NCBI GenBank assembly: GCA_016712565.1
Contig: JADJQU010000005.1
Coordinates: 124,001 to 188,000 of the forward strand
DNA: 64,000 nucleotides
Reading direction: 5' to 3'
Source: Planctomycetota bacterium
Lineage (GTDB): Bacteria; Planctomycetota; UBA1135; GCA-002686595
Shown: positions 55,619 through 63,417 of the stretch, one piece after another
Layout of the letters: the number at the start of each line of letters is the position of its first letter
How positions within the stretch are numbered: the stretch's first letter is position 1
The notes under the pieces: model-generated
What the model was told of the DNA's origin: nothing
Database searches by the model: none
Seen by the model: only the letters and a program-made list of their open reading frames with translations
Translations under genes and position numbers: made by a program

Positions 55619-56329
55619 ATGCCCGAGTCCCCCGAACCGCAGTTCCGGCCCGATCAGGCCTCGCTCCGGACCGTGCCCCTGATCTTCGAGCGCCGCGACC
55701 CCACCGCCATGGCGGCCCGCGCCGACGCGTTTCGGGCCGAGCTCGCGCGCCGCCGCAGCGTGCGCGAATTCAGTCCCGAGCCCCTGCCCGAGGGTCTGCT
55801 GCGGGCCGTGCTCGACCCCTGCATCGCCGCCGCCGGCAGCGCGCCCTCGGGCGCGAACCAGCAACCCTGGACCTTCGTGGTGGTCACCGATCCCGCCCTG
55901 AAGCGGGCGATTCGCCTCGCCGCGGAAGAAGAGGAGCGCGCCTTCTACTCCGGCCGCGCCAGCGAGGAATGGCTGGCGGCCCTGGCGCCCCTCGGCACGG
56001 ATTGGAGCAAGCCCTTCCTCGAAGTCGCGCCGGCCCTGATCGTCGTCTTTCGGCAGGCCTACGGGTGGAACGCAGGCGTCAAGCACGACCACTACTACAC
56101 CCAGGAATCCGTGGGCATCGCCGTGGGGTTTCTGCTGGCCGCCCTGCACCACGCCGGTCTCGCGACCCTGACCCACACGCCGAGCCCGATGAAGTTCCTG
56201 GCCACCCTGCTCGCTCGACCCGAGAACGAGAAGCCCTACGTGCTGATCCCCGTGGGCCTGCCCGCCGCGGGTTGCCGGGTGCCGGACATTGGACGCAAGT
56301 CCCTCGACGAGATCCGGAGCTGGCGCTGA
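55619..56329 (+). CDS. nitroreductase-family flavoprotein (iodotyrosine-deiodinase-like)
   Basis: 236 residues. An FMN-dependent NAD(P)H oxidoreductase fold: RRSVREFSPEPLPEGLL, then the flavin-binding SAPSGANQQPWTFVVV and a C-terminal KPYVLIPVGLPAAGC. An inserted lid region (EEERAFYSGRASEEWLAALA, GWNAGVKHDHYYTQESVGIA) resembles the IYD subgroup, which reductively dehalogenates halophenols or reduces other aromatics; the substrate is not determinable. AGGGGAGG lies about 10 nt before the ATG. The stop codon overlaps the next gene's ATG by 1 nt. Confidence 0.88.
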   Translation: MPESPEPQFRPDQASLRTVPLIFERRDPTAMAARADAFRAELARRRSVREFSPEPLPEGLLRAVLDPCIAAAGSAPSGANQQPWTFVVVTDPALKRAIRLAAEEEERAFYSGRASEEWLAALAPLGTDWSKPFLEVAPALIVVFRQAYGWNAGVKHDHYYTQESVGIAVGFLLAALHHAGLATLTHTPSPMKFLATLLARPENEKPYVLIPVGLPAAGCRVPDIGRKSLDEIRSWR

Positions 56330-57216
56330 TGGGGAGTTGCGCGCCGCGGACCAACGCGTGCTCCCGAGGCGACCAGCGGCGCGGCCCCTGGAGCCTCGCG
56401 TGGGCCGTGGGGCTCGCCTGCCTCGCGTCCTGCGTCGGCGTGGACCGCGGAGCCGAGGTTCCCGAAACTTGCGAATTGAGCCTCGTGACCTGGAATCTGC
56501 TCCATGGCGCGAACGAGCAGGGCGCGCTCAACCTGGAGGCCAAGGGCCGGTACTTGCGCGGGCTCCAAGCGGACCTGACCTTCCTGCAGGAAATCGACCG
56601 CGGTTGCCGGCGCACGGGAGCCGTGGATCAGATGCAGGTCCTGGGCGCGATCACCCAACAGAGGCCCGCCTTCGCCTCCTTCATGGACTACCAGGGCGGG
56701 GAGTACGGGCTCGGCATGCTCACCGGGCTCCCCGCGTTCGAGCCGCTCGCCCTGCGGCTTCCCGACGGCGACGAGCCGCGCGCGGCCCTGCTCTGGGAGG
56801 TGGAGGTAGAGGGCGAACGGCTCTTGTGCGTGAACGTCCATTTCAATTGGGTGGAGGACGACGGGGCTCGCTTCGCCCAGGCGACGGCCCTGCTCGCGGT
56901 GCTCGCGACTCGCGGGGGCGCCTGCATCGTGGCCGGCGACTTCAACGACCGGCCCGGGAGCCGCACCCTGGCAGCCTTCCAAGCCGCGGGCTTCCGCCAC
57001 GCCGATCCCCACGGCCCCACGTGGAACGCCCGCGAGCCCTCGAAGGACATCGACCACGTGCTGATCCGCTCCGGAGCCGGTCTGGCCCTCGAGAGTCTGG
57101 GAGGCGCGATCCTGGACGGCGATCTGCTCTCCGATCACCGGGCCGTCAACGTGAGGCTGCGTGTTCGTCGATCCACCGGCGGGTCGTCGTCCGTCGATGG
57201 CCGACGACCGCCCTAG
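56329..57216 (+). CDS. endonuclease/exonuclease/phosphatase-fold lipoprotein
   Basis: 295 residues. A hydrophobic leader ends in LACLASC (lipobox). The EEP fold shows SLVTWNLLHG, FLQEID (metal Glu), VAGDFNDRPG (Asp/Asn), KDIDHVLIR and LSDHRAVNV (final His). All core metal and catalytic residues are present, so it is probably an active Mg2+-dependent phosphodiesterase or nuclease on the periplasmic side. The 3-prime end forms a GGTCGTCG/CGACGACC hairpin (57182-57209). It overlaps the convergent YbjQ gene by 4 bp at a shared CTAG. Confidence 0.87.
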   Translation: MGSCAPRTNACSRGDQRRGPWSLAWAVGLACLASCVGVDRGAEVPETCELSLVTWNLLHGANEQGALNLEAKGRYLRGLQADLTFLQEIDRGCRRTGAVDQMQVLGAITQQRPAFASFMDYQGGEYGLGMLTGLPAFEPLALRLPDGDEPRAALLWEVEVEGERLLCVNVHFNWVEDDGARFAQATALLAVLATRGGACIVAGDFNDRPGSRTLAAFQAAGFRHADPHGPTWNAREPSKDIDHVLIRSGAGLALESLGGAILDGDLLSDHRAVNVRLRVRRSTGGSSSVDGRRPP

Positions 57217-57530
57217 TGCGCCAGCTTGACCGCCGTGCCGTAGGCGACGAACTCGGCGGAGCCGGCGGAGATCTCGGAACTCGTGAAGCGCAGGCCCACC
57301 ACGGCGTCGGCGCCGCGGGCGCGGGCCTCGGCCATCATTCGATCCAGGGCTTGCTCGCGGCTCTCGGCCAGGAGCTTCGTGTACTCCTCGATCTCGCCGC
57401 CCACCAGGCGCTTGAAGCCGGCGGAGATGTCGCGGCCCAGGTGGCGCGAGCGCACGGTGTTGCCGCGCACCAGGCCCACGGTCTCGCGGATCTCGCGGCC
57501 GGGCACGTTGTCCGTCGTGCAGAGGATCAT
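57213..57530 (-). CDS. YbjQ/UPF0145-family protein
   Basis: 105 residues matching the YbjQ family: TTDNVPGREIRETVGLVRGN, ISAGFKRLVGGEIEEYTKLL, EARARGADAVVGLRF. Members form pentameric beta rings sometimes labelled heavy-metal-binding; the function is unknown. The ATG overlaps the anti-sigma stop by 3 nt, so it is the last gene of the sigma operon. This placement suggests a role in the same response, which is inference. Confidence 0.9.
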   Translation of the reverse strand: MILCTTDNVPGREIRETVGLVRGNTVRSRHLGRDISAGFKRLVGGEIEEYTKLLAESREQALDRMMAEARARGADAVVGLRFTSSEISAGSAEFVAYGTAVKLAH

Positions 57531-57973
57531 CGCTCGATCTCCGTATACGGATCGAAGGGCAGGGTGCGCAAGCGCGCGCGCAGCGTGGCGAGGAACAGCA
57601 GCAGCGCGCCGAGGCACAGGGCGCCGAGCAGGAGCTTGGGCGTGGTCTCCATCGTGCTGGTCCACAGGCTCCAGGCCCCGTATCCCGCAAGTCCGATGGC
57701 GCCCACGGCGAGCCCGGCGAAGCCCAGCAGAGTCGAGCCGCGGTGGAGCGGATCGCGCTCCAGGCGGCGCCACTCGTGGTCCATGGGCTCGGCCGGCGCC
57801 GCGTGGCGCGCCAGAAGCTCCAGCCGCCGCAACTGGACCACCTCCCGTCGCAGGTCCAGGCGCGCGGAAAGCTCGCGCTCGAAGTCCGCGCGCTCGGCCT
57901 CATTCAATTCGCCGTCGACATAGGCCATCGCCAGCAACTGCTCGCGCGACGGCTCCTGGATGTTCGCGCTCAC
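57527..57973 (-). CDS. putative anti-sigma factor, membrane-bound
   Basis: 148 residues. The N-terminal about 50 residues (LAMAYVDGELNEAERADFER) match the anti-sigma N-terminal helical pattern but lack the zinc-binding HxxxCxxC. Two transmembrane segments follow at about 80-102 (LLGFAGLAVGAIGLAGYGAW) and 113-135. The GTG overlaps the sigma stop codon (GTGA). It likely sequesters the adjacent ECF sigma factor at the inner membrane. Confidence 0.78.
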   Translation of the reverse strand: MSANIQEPSREQLLAMAYVDGELNEAERADFERELSARLDLRREVVQLRRLELLARHAAPAEPMDHEWRRLERDPLHRGSTLLGFAGLAVGAIGLAGYGAWSLWTSTMETTPKLLLGALCLGALLLFLATLRARLRTLPFDPYTEIER

Positions 57974-58656
57974 GCTCGTCCTCCGCCCGCGCCGGAATCG
58001 TCGCTCAAGGGGTCTTCGCCGAGGAAGGGGACCAGTTCGTCGCGCAGCCTGCGGCGCGCGTGGAACAGCCGCGACATCACCGTGCCGATGGGGATGCCCA
58101 GCGAGTCGGCGATCTGCTGGTAGGAATGGTCGTGGAAATGCCGCAGCGACAGGATCTCCCGGTCGCGGGCGGAGAGCTTCTTGAAGGCGATCCAGAAGGC
58201 CTGGGCGCGCTCGTCGGCTTCGATGCGGTCCGCCGGCGCGCCCCCGTCGAGGTCGGCGAGCTCCCACTCGCCGGAATCCTCGCGGGCGTCGTCGCCGAAG
58301 CCCGGCGTCAGGGAGCGCTTGGCGATCTTGCCGTGCTTGCGCAGGTACGTGTAGCAGGTGTTGCGCAGGATGCGGTGGAACCAGGGCAGGAACGGATCCC
58401 CGTCGCGGTAGGTGGCCCGGGCCCGATAGGTCTTGAGGAAGGCCTCCTGGGAGAGCTCCAGGGCGTCGTCGCGGGAGCCCACCAGTCCGTGGGCCACGTG
58501 AAAGGCCCGGGCGCGCAGGCCCAGGACCAGCCGGTCGAAGGCGTCGCGGTCTCCGTTTTTCACCAGGATCATCAAGCGCGTGGCCTCGGTCTGCATCGAG
58601 GGCCCGCCGTACTCGCCGTCGGGGGCTTTGTTCACCTGGTCGCGGGCCGGCTCCAT
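57970..58656 (-). CDS. ECF-type RNA polymerase sigma factor
   Basis: 228 residues. Sigma region 2 (DRDAFDRLVLGLRARAFHVA, DALELSQEAFLKTYRARATY) and region 4 (LSARDREILSLRHFHDHSYQ, then IADSLGIPIGTVMSRLFHAR) are joined by an acidic linker. It redirects RNA polymerase to a specific regulon. It is the first gene of sigma, anti-sigma, ybjQ, all coupled by 3-4 nt overlaps. lpxB ends 23 nt upstream on the same strand, so read-through from lpxB is possible. An alternative ATG lies at about residue 21 (MQTEATRLM). Confidence 0.93.
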   Translation of the reverse strand: MEPARDQVNKAPDGEYGGPSMQTEATRLMILVKNGDRDAFDRLVLGLRARAFHVAHGLVGSRDDALELSQEAFLKTYRARATYRDGDPFLPWFHRILRNTCYTYLRKHGKIAKRSLTPGFGDDAREDSGEWELADLDGGAPADRIEADERAQAFWIAFKKLSARDREILSLRHFHDHSYQQIADSLGIPIGTVMSRLFHARRRLRDELVPFLGEDPLSDDSGAGGGRA

Positions 58657-58679
58657 GGGAAAAAAGGACAGGGGCCCCC

Positions 58680-60101
58680 TCAGGCTCCCGGCCGGGCATC
58701 CTGCCCCACGGAATTGTCACGGACCAGGGCGAGCACCTCCCGGGCGGCCCGGGAGGAGGCCCCGGCCGGGCCCAGGCGCTCCGCCGCCAGGTCGAGTCCC
58801 CGGCGGCATTCCGCGCGCCACGGGCCGTCGCCCAGGGCCTGCTCCAGGGCCGCCTCCACGCGGGCGGCGGGGCCCTTGCCGGCGAAGCAGAATTCGGGCA
58901 CCACCTCCCGGGCCGCCAGCAGGTTGATCGAGGAGAACCAGGGCGGTGTCAGGAGGTGCTCGTACATCCACGGGCCCAGGGGGGCGGACACGCGGTAAAC
59001 CACCACCGTGGGCAGGCGGTGGTGCAGCAGGTCGATCAGCACCGTCCCGGAGACCGAGAAGGCGGCCCGAGCCCGGCGCAGGCAGGCATGCAGGCCGCCC
59101 GTTTCCAGGCGCACCCAGGAGCTGGCCCCCGCCGCCTGCAGATGGGCCCGCAGCAGGTCGGTGAGTTCCCGGCGGCCGTGGGGCAGGACCACCTCGAAGT
59201 CGGGGCGGCGGCGGCGCACCTCCGCCAGGCGCGCGAGCATCCAGGGCAGATTGCGCTCGATCACCTTGCGACGGCTGCCGGGCAAGAGCACCAGGGTGCG
59301 CGAGCCCTCGTCCGTGGTGCCGCCCGGTTCCCCGGCCAGGGCGTCCAAAAGGGGGTGGCCCACGTGCACGGTGCGCACGCCGCGGCGCGAGAACCAGGCC
59401 TGCTCGAAGGGCAGGATCGTCAGCGAGCGATCCACCGCGCCGCGGTAGGAGCGGGCCCTCCAGGGGGCCCAGCCCCAATGCTGGGGCGCCACGAAGTGGA
59501 CCACGGGCACGCCCGCGCGGCGCGCGATGCGGCCCAGGGGCACGTGCAGCGCGGGCGAATCGACGAACAGGCAGACGTCCGGTTGCTCGACGCGCAGGAA
59601 TCTTGCCGCGTCGTGGAGCAGGCCCAGGTAGTAGGGCAGGGAGCCCAGCACGGCGGAGAAGCCCATGGCGGCCTTGCGCACGGGATCGCCCACGGTGCGC
59701 ACTCCCGCGCCGCGCAGGGCCTCTCCCCCCAGGCCGCTGAAGCGCGGCTCGCCCTGACCCGCGGCGGCGCATTGTTCCCGCAGGGCGCGCACCGTGTTCA
59801 GCGCGTGGATCTCCCCCGAGGCCTCGGCGCAGGAGACGAAGATGTGCGGGGCCCGCGGCAGCTCCACGGGCGCCAGGGCCTGCAGGGCCGGGGCTTCCAC
59901 GGAGAGGTCTCCGCGGAGCTCCTCCCGTTCGCGCCGGTGGTGGGCCAGATAGGACGCCAACCGCGGGGGGAACAGCAGCACGTCGCCCAGGGCTCGGCCG
60001 AGCTCCAGGGACACCGAGACCCACGGGGGCGGGCCCGCACCTCGCCCCGGGCCCGAAGCGCCCCGGGAATGGGCGGGAATGGGGTCGCGGGCCTCGGGCA
60101 T
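58680..60101 (-). CDS. lpxB: lipid-A-disaccharide synthase
   Basis: 473 residues. LpxB joins UDP-diacylglucosamine and lipid X in lipid A synthesis at the inner membrane, so the organism probably makes lipopolysaccharide. A GT-B fold shows FVSCAEASGEIHA (LpxB signature), VCLFVDSPAL, HFVAPQHWGWAPWRA, LPGSRRKVIERNLPWML and SGTVLIDLLHHRLPTVVVYR. The N-terminal about 75 residues are extra and low-complexity. The ATG at 60101 is supported by TACCCT 7 nt upstream, a leaderless arrangement. No other lpx genes are nearby. Confidence 0.92.
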   Translation of the reverse strand: MPEARDPIPAHSRGASGPGRGAGPPPWVSVSLELGRALGDVLLFPPRLASYLAHHRREREELRGDLSVEAPALQALAPVELPRAPHIFVSCAEASGEIHALNTVRALREQCAAAGQGEPRFSGLGGEALRGAGVRTVGDPVRKAAMGFSAVLGSLPYYLGLLHDAARFLRVEQPDVCLFVDSPALHVPLGRIARRAGVPVVHFVAPQHWGWAPWRARSYRGAVDRSLTILPFEQAWFSRRGVRTVHVGHPLLDALAGEPGGTTDEGSRTLVLLPGSRRKVIERNLPWMLARLAEVRRRRPDFEVVLPHGRRELTDLLRAHLQAAGASSWVRLETGGLHACLRRARAAFSVSGTVLIDLLHHRLPTVVVYRVSAPLGPWMYEHLLTPPWFSSINLLAAREVVPEFCFAGKGPAARVEAALEQALGDGPWRAECRRGLDLAAERLGPAGASSRAAREVLALVRDNSVGQDARPGA

Positions 60102-60108
60102 GGCCGGG

Positions 60109-60114
60109 AGGGTA
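60109..60114 (-). promoter_or_regulatory. -10-like TACCCT, 7 nt before lpxB start
   Basis: On the minus strand TACCCT, then CCCGGCC, then the ATG at 60101. Confidence 0.35.
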
Positions 60115-60196
60115 GCAGGTGGCGGGCCCGCCGCAGAGCCGCGCGCGAGGCCGGCGCCGAGCCGCGCCGCCGCGCGCGACGGCGGTGGCGGCCCCG

Positions 60197-60907
60197 ATGC
60201 GGGGACCGCAAACTGGCGGCGTGCGTTGGGTGGTTTTCCTCGTGGCCGCGTTGCTCGTCGCCGGCGGGCTGCGGCAGATCCCCGGTTTCGGGGAGCTCTT
60301 TCGCGGCATCTGGGGCTTCTGGCTCGCGGTGATCCTGGTCTCCTGGGCCACCAGCTGGGGCACCGCCCGTTGGCTGGAGCGAACGCGGCTCGCGCGCCGG
60401 CGCCGCGAGCTGGGCCACGTGGCCACGGCCCACAATCAGGGCAAGCTGGGGACCTTGCTTCTGCAGCATGGACGCGCCCGCGCGGCGATCGAGGCCCTCG
60501 AGCTCGCCGTGGCGGGGGAGCCCGACAACCCCGAGTGGCACTACCGTCTGGGCAGCGCCCTGCGTTCCCGCGGGAAGGCCGAGCGGGCCGTGGGCGAGCT
60601 GGAGCGGGCTCTGTCGCTCGCGCCGGCCCACGCCTGGGGCGAGGTGGCCATCGAACTGACCCAGGCCCGGCGTTCCCTGGGCAACCCGGCTGGGGCGCTC
60701 GCGGCCCTGGAGGCCCACGATCGGGAGCACGGGGAGAATGTCCGCAGCCTCTACCTGCGCGGAGCCTGCCTGCGGGCCCTGGGGCGCGCGGAGGAAGCGC
60801 GCGCCGCGTTCCGGCAGGTGGGCGAGTTGGCCCAGCGGTTGCCGGCCTTCTCGCGCCGGGGCACGGCCCGTTGGCGCGTGGGGGCCTTCCTGCGGCGCTT
60901 CGTCTAG
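60197..60907 (+). CDS. TPR membrane protein
   Basis: 236 residues. Two short hydrophobic segments near residues 9-30 and 38-56 (WVVFLVAALLVAGGL, GFWLAVILVSWATSW) are followed by a basic region. About four TPR units come next: AHNQGKLGTLLLQHGRARAA, WHYRLGSALRSRGKAERAVG, LYLRGACLRALGRAEEARAA. Protein-protein interaction role; partner unknown. Starts at ATG 60197 or GTG 60221 are both possible; the frame is open further upstream. Divergent from lpxB. Confidence 0.78.
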   Translation: MRGPQTGGVRWVVFLVAALLVAGGLRQIPGFGELFRGIWGFWLAVILVSWATSWGTARWLERTRLARRRRELGHVATAHNQGKLGTLLLQHGRARAAIEALELAVAGEPDNPEWHYRLGSALRSRGKAERAVGELERALSLAPAHAWGEVAIELTQARRSLGNPAGALAALEAHDREHGENVRSLYLRGACLRALGRAEEARAAFRQVGELAQRLPAFSRRGTARWRVGAFLRRFV

Positions 60908-60978
60908 TTCTCCGCGTCGCGGCCCCGGTCGCGGGACCCCCGAGGGAGTCGCGGGGGAGTCGCGGGGGAGCGGTGCGC

Positions 60979-61422
60979 TCAGCCGGGAAAGAAGCGCCGG
61001 GCAACGGGGGAGGCGTGGTGCAGCACGAGTTTCCAGGCCCCGTCGCGGCGCACGAAGAGGTTGGTGGCCACCGCCTCGCCGGCCGGCCGGGGATCCACGG
61101 ATCTCGCGCTCGCCCCGGGACCCGCGCGGATGCGCTCCACGGCGCTGACCCAGGCGAGGTCGCCGACGATTTCGATCGTCAGGTCCTCCAGTTCGAAGGC
61201 GATCGACTCCGTGGCGCGGAAGATCGCCGCCCAGGAACCCAGGACGCGCTCGCGGCCCACCAGTCGCTCGCCCGCCGGGTGCACGCACTGGACGCTGTCG
61301 TCGTCCAGCCACACCGCGTGCATGGCCTCGAGGTCGAGACGCTCGAAGGCCCGGTAGAACTCGCGGTTGGCCCGGGCCGCTCCCTTGGGGTCGTTGGTGT
61401 GGGCGTCGGCCATGGGCTCCAT
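60979..61422 (-). CDS. SnoaL/NTF2-like fold protein
   Basis: 147 residues of the SnoaL_3/DUF4440-type alpha+beta barrel: ANREFYRAFERLDLEAMHAV, VQCVHPAGERLVGRERVLGS, AVERIRAG, VATNLFVRRDGAWKLVLHHAS. These small proteins bind hydrophobic ligands or act as minor enzymes; nothing specific can be said. GGAGGT lies 3 nt before ATG 61422 and 12 nt before ATG 61413, so the second start is also plausible. Convergent with the TPR gene. Confidence 0.88.
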   Translation of the reverse strand: MEPMADAHTNDPKGAARANREFYRAFERLDLEAMHAVWLDDDSVQCVHPAGERLVGRERVLGSWAAIFRATESIAFELEDLTIEIVGDLAWVSAVERIRAGPGASARSVDPRPAGEAVATNLFVRRDGAWKLVLHHASPVARRFFPG

Positions 61423-61520
61423 CTGACCTCCCGCCGCGCCTCTCCGGGAGCGGGGCCCGGGGAAATCCGCGCGGGTCCCCTTCGCGGCCCTGGATTTCGG
61501 CCGCGTCGGCGAGCGGACCT

Positions 61521-61548
61521 TGCCCCCCCGAGGCCGGGGACGGACACT
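61521..61548 (+). promoter_or_regulatory. promoter of the di-heme peroxidase gene
   Basis: TTGCCC (61521-61526), 16-nt spacer, GACACT (61543-61548), 11 nt before the ATG, so the leader would be only a few nucleotides. Confidence 0.5.
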
Positions 61549-61559
61549 GGGCTTCCGCC

Positions 61560-62561
61560 ATGGGAGCCCGCACGCTCTGGATCCTCAGCCTCGGCCTGCT
61601 CAGCCTGGCGCTCCCCCAGGAGCGGCCGAAGCTGCCGCTGGACTCCCTGCCGGAGAGCCTCGGCGAGACGCTGCCTGCGGGCCTCGAGGGTGAACTGCCC
61701 CCGGCGGGCCAGGCGGAAATCGCCCTGGGGCGCAGGCTGTTCTTCGATCCGGTGCTCTCGGCCGACGGCAGTGTCTCCTGCGCCTCCTGCCACGATCCGG
61801 CGCGGGGCTTCGCCGGCGGCGAGCGCTTCTCCCTGGGCATCGGCGGCCAGCGCACCCTGCGCAACTCGCCGACGCTGTTCAATCGCGGGCTCGCGGAGCG
61901 GCAGATGTGGGATGGTCGCGCGGATTCCCTGGCGGCACAGGCGCTGCTGCCCATCGCCGATCCGCGGGAAATGGGCTCGTCGGTGGAGGACGCCCTGGCG
62001 CGCCTGGGCCGCTCGAAGGAGTACGCGGCGGCCTTCGAGGCAGCCTTCGGCGGGCCCGCCAATCCCGAACGCCTGGGTCGCGCCCTGGCGGCCTTCGTCG
62101 GGCGCCTCACGCGGGCGAACAGCCCGGTGGACCGCTTTCGCATCGAGAACGACTTTGCGGCCCTTTCCCGCGAGGAACGGGCCGGACTGTGGTTCTACGA
62201 GAGCCGCGGCCGCTGCTGGAAATGCCACGGCGGTCCCAACTTCAGCGACGAGAAGTTCCACAACACGGGCGTCGGAGCGGTGGAAGGCGTCCCCGAGCCG
62301 GGGCGCATGGCGATCACCGGGCTTTCCCAAGATCGCGGGCGCTTCAAGACGCCGACGCTGCGCGGCCTGGACCTGACCGCGCCCTACATGCACGACGGCA
62401 GCCTCTCGACCCTGGAGGACGTGGTGCGGTTCTACCGCGAGGGCGGGCGGGAGAACGCGGACCTGGCGCCGGAGCTCGCGCCGATCGAGATGACCGACGA
62501 GGATGCCGCCCACCTGGTGGCGTTCCTGCGGGCCCTCTCGCGCGAGCTGGGAGCCCGTTGA
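61560..62561 (+). CDS. di-heme cytochrome c peroxidase (MauG/CcpA family)
   Basis: 333 residues, exported (signal 1-20, LWILSLGLLSLALPQ). Two covalent heme sites, CASCH near residue 79 and CWKCH near 220, with a Met ligand motif APYMHDGSL. The conserved LFFDPVLSADGSVSC and RNSPTLFNRGL blocks match bacterial cytochrome c peroxidases, which reduce hydrogen peroxide in the periplasm. Some relatives oxidise protein substrates instead. The stop codon is embedded in a GACGCC/GGCGTC hairpin that may terminate transcription. Confidence 0.93.
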   Translation: MGARTLWILSLGLLSLALPQERPKLPLDSLPESLGETLPAGLEGELPPAGQAEIALGRRLFFDPVLSADGSVSCASCHDPARGFAGGERFSLGIGGQRTLRNSPTLFNRGLAERQMWDGRADSLAAQALLPIADPREMGSSVEDALARLGRSKEYAAAFEAAFGGPANPERLGRALAAFVGRLTRANSPVDRFRIENDFAALSREERAGLWFYESRGRCWKCHGGPNFSDEKFHNTGVGAVEGVPEPGRMAITGLSQDRGRFKTPTLRGLDLTAPYMHDGSLSTLEDVVRFYREGGRENADLAPELAPIEMTDEDAAHLVAFLRALSRELGAR

Positions 62562-62577
62562 CGCCTTTCCTGGCGTC
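62560..62577 (+). terminator. hairpin at peroxidase stop codon
   Basis: GACGCC-TTTCCT-GGCGTC, overlapping the TGA stop. Confidence 0.5.
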
Positions 62578-62649
62578 GACTCTCGGGGACTTCGCGGGGA
62601 CCTTCCGGGCCGCGCACCCAGGGCGCCTGGGACCGGAGAGGGGAGCCGA

Positions 62650-63417
62650 TCAGGGCACGCGCCGGTCGAAGGCCAGCACCGAGGCCAGCACGAACACGCC
62701 GCTGGCGCAGAGCAAGGGCAGCACGATGCGCAAGTCCAGCTCGCCCCGCTCGCAGATGGCGATGAAGCGCGGGATGTCCGCCAGGCGGAACAGGGAGTAG
62801 TGGGTGACGCGCTCGATCAAGTAGATCGCGAACTGGAACACGGTCAGGAACAGCATGGCAAAGCCGATCGCCATCGGATTCGAGCCCACGCTGGAGCAGA
62901 AGAACGTGGCGCTGTAGATCGCGAGCAACAGGGCCGACTGGTGCGCGGCGCACAGGAGCATGGCGGAGAGCGCGATTTCCTCTTCGACGTCGGCCTGGCC
63001 GATGAGCCAGGGGATCGTGGCCGAGGTCAGGAACACCGGCAGGACCAAGGCCAGCGCGCCCGCGCCCCAGCGCTCCAGGAGCAGCCTCCGCCGCGGCACG
63101 GGCCGCGAGAGCCACAGCTCCAGGGTGCCGCGATGGGCCTCCCCGGCCACGGCGCCCGCGGCGAAGAGCACCGCGGCCGCGGTGCCCAGGGTGTTGCAGG
63201 CCTTGAAGAACTGCTGGCCGCAGACGTAGCCCGCCGCGCCCGCGGAGCCGAACTGGTCGAGCATGTCGCGCGCCGCCTTGAAGGGCATCATGCCGCGCAG
63301 GGAATCGAGGTTGTCGCGGAAGTTGGGCCAGAACAACACCGCGGGCACCAGCAGGGCCTCGAGGGTCAGCGTCAAGGCGAGCGCGCGCCACAACAGCGAT
63401 CGCGTGGCGGCACCCAT
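62650..63417 (-). CDS. ABC-2-type transporter permease
   Basis: 255 residues with about six transmembrane segments. The cytosolic AHRGTLELWLSRPVPRRRLLLERW (residues about 95-118) is typical of ABC-2 permeases and is read here in pieces: GTLELWLSRPVPRRR. Its ATG overlaps the stop codon of the upstream ATPase gene, so the two form one exporter. The substrate is unknown. Confidence 0.88.
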   Translation of the reverse strand: MGAATRSLLWRALALTLTLEALLVPAVLFWPNFRDNLDSLRGMMPFKAARDMLDQFGSAGAAGYVCGQQFFKACNTLGTAAAVLFAAGAVAGEAHRGTLELWLSRPVPRRRLLLERWGAGALALVLPVFLTSATIPWLIGQADVEEEIALSAMLLCAAHQSALLLAIYSATFFCSSVGSNPMAIGFAMLFLTVFQFAIYLIERVTHYSLFRLADIPRFIAICERGELDLRIVLPLLCASGVFVLASVLAFDRRVP

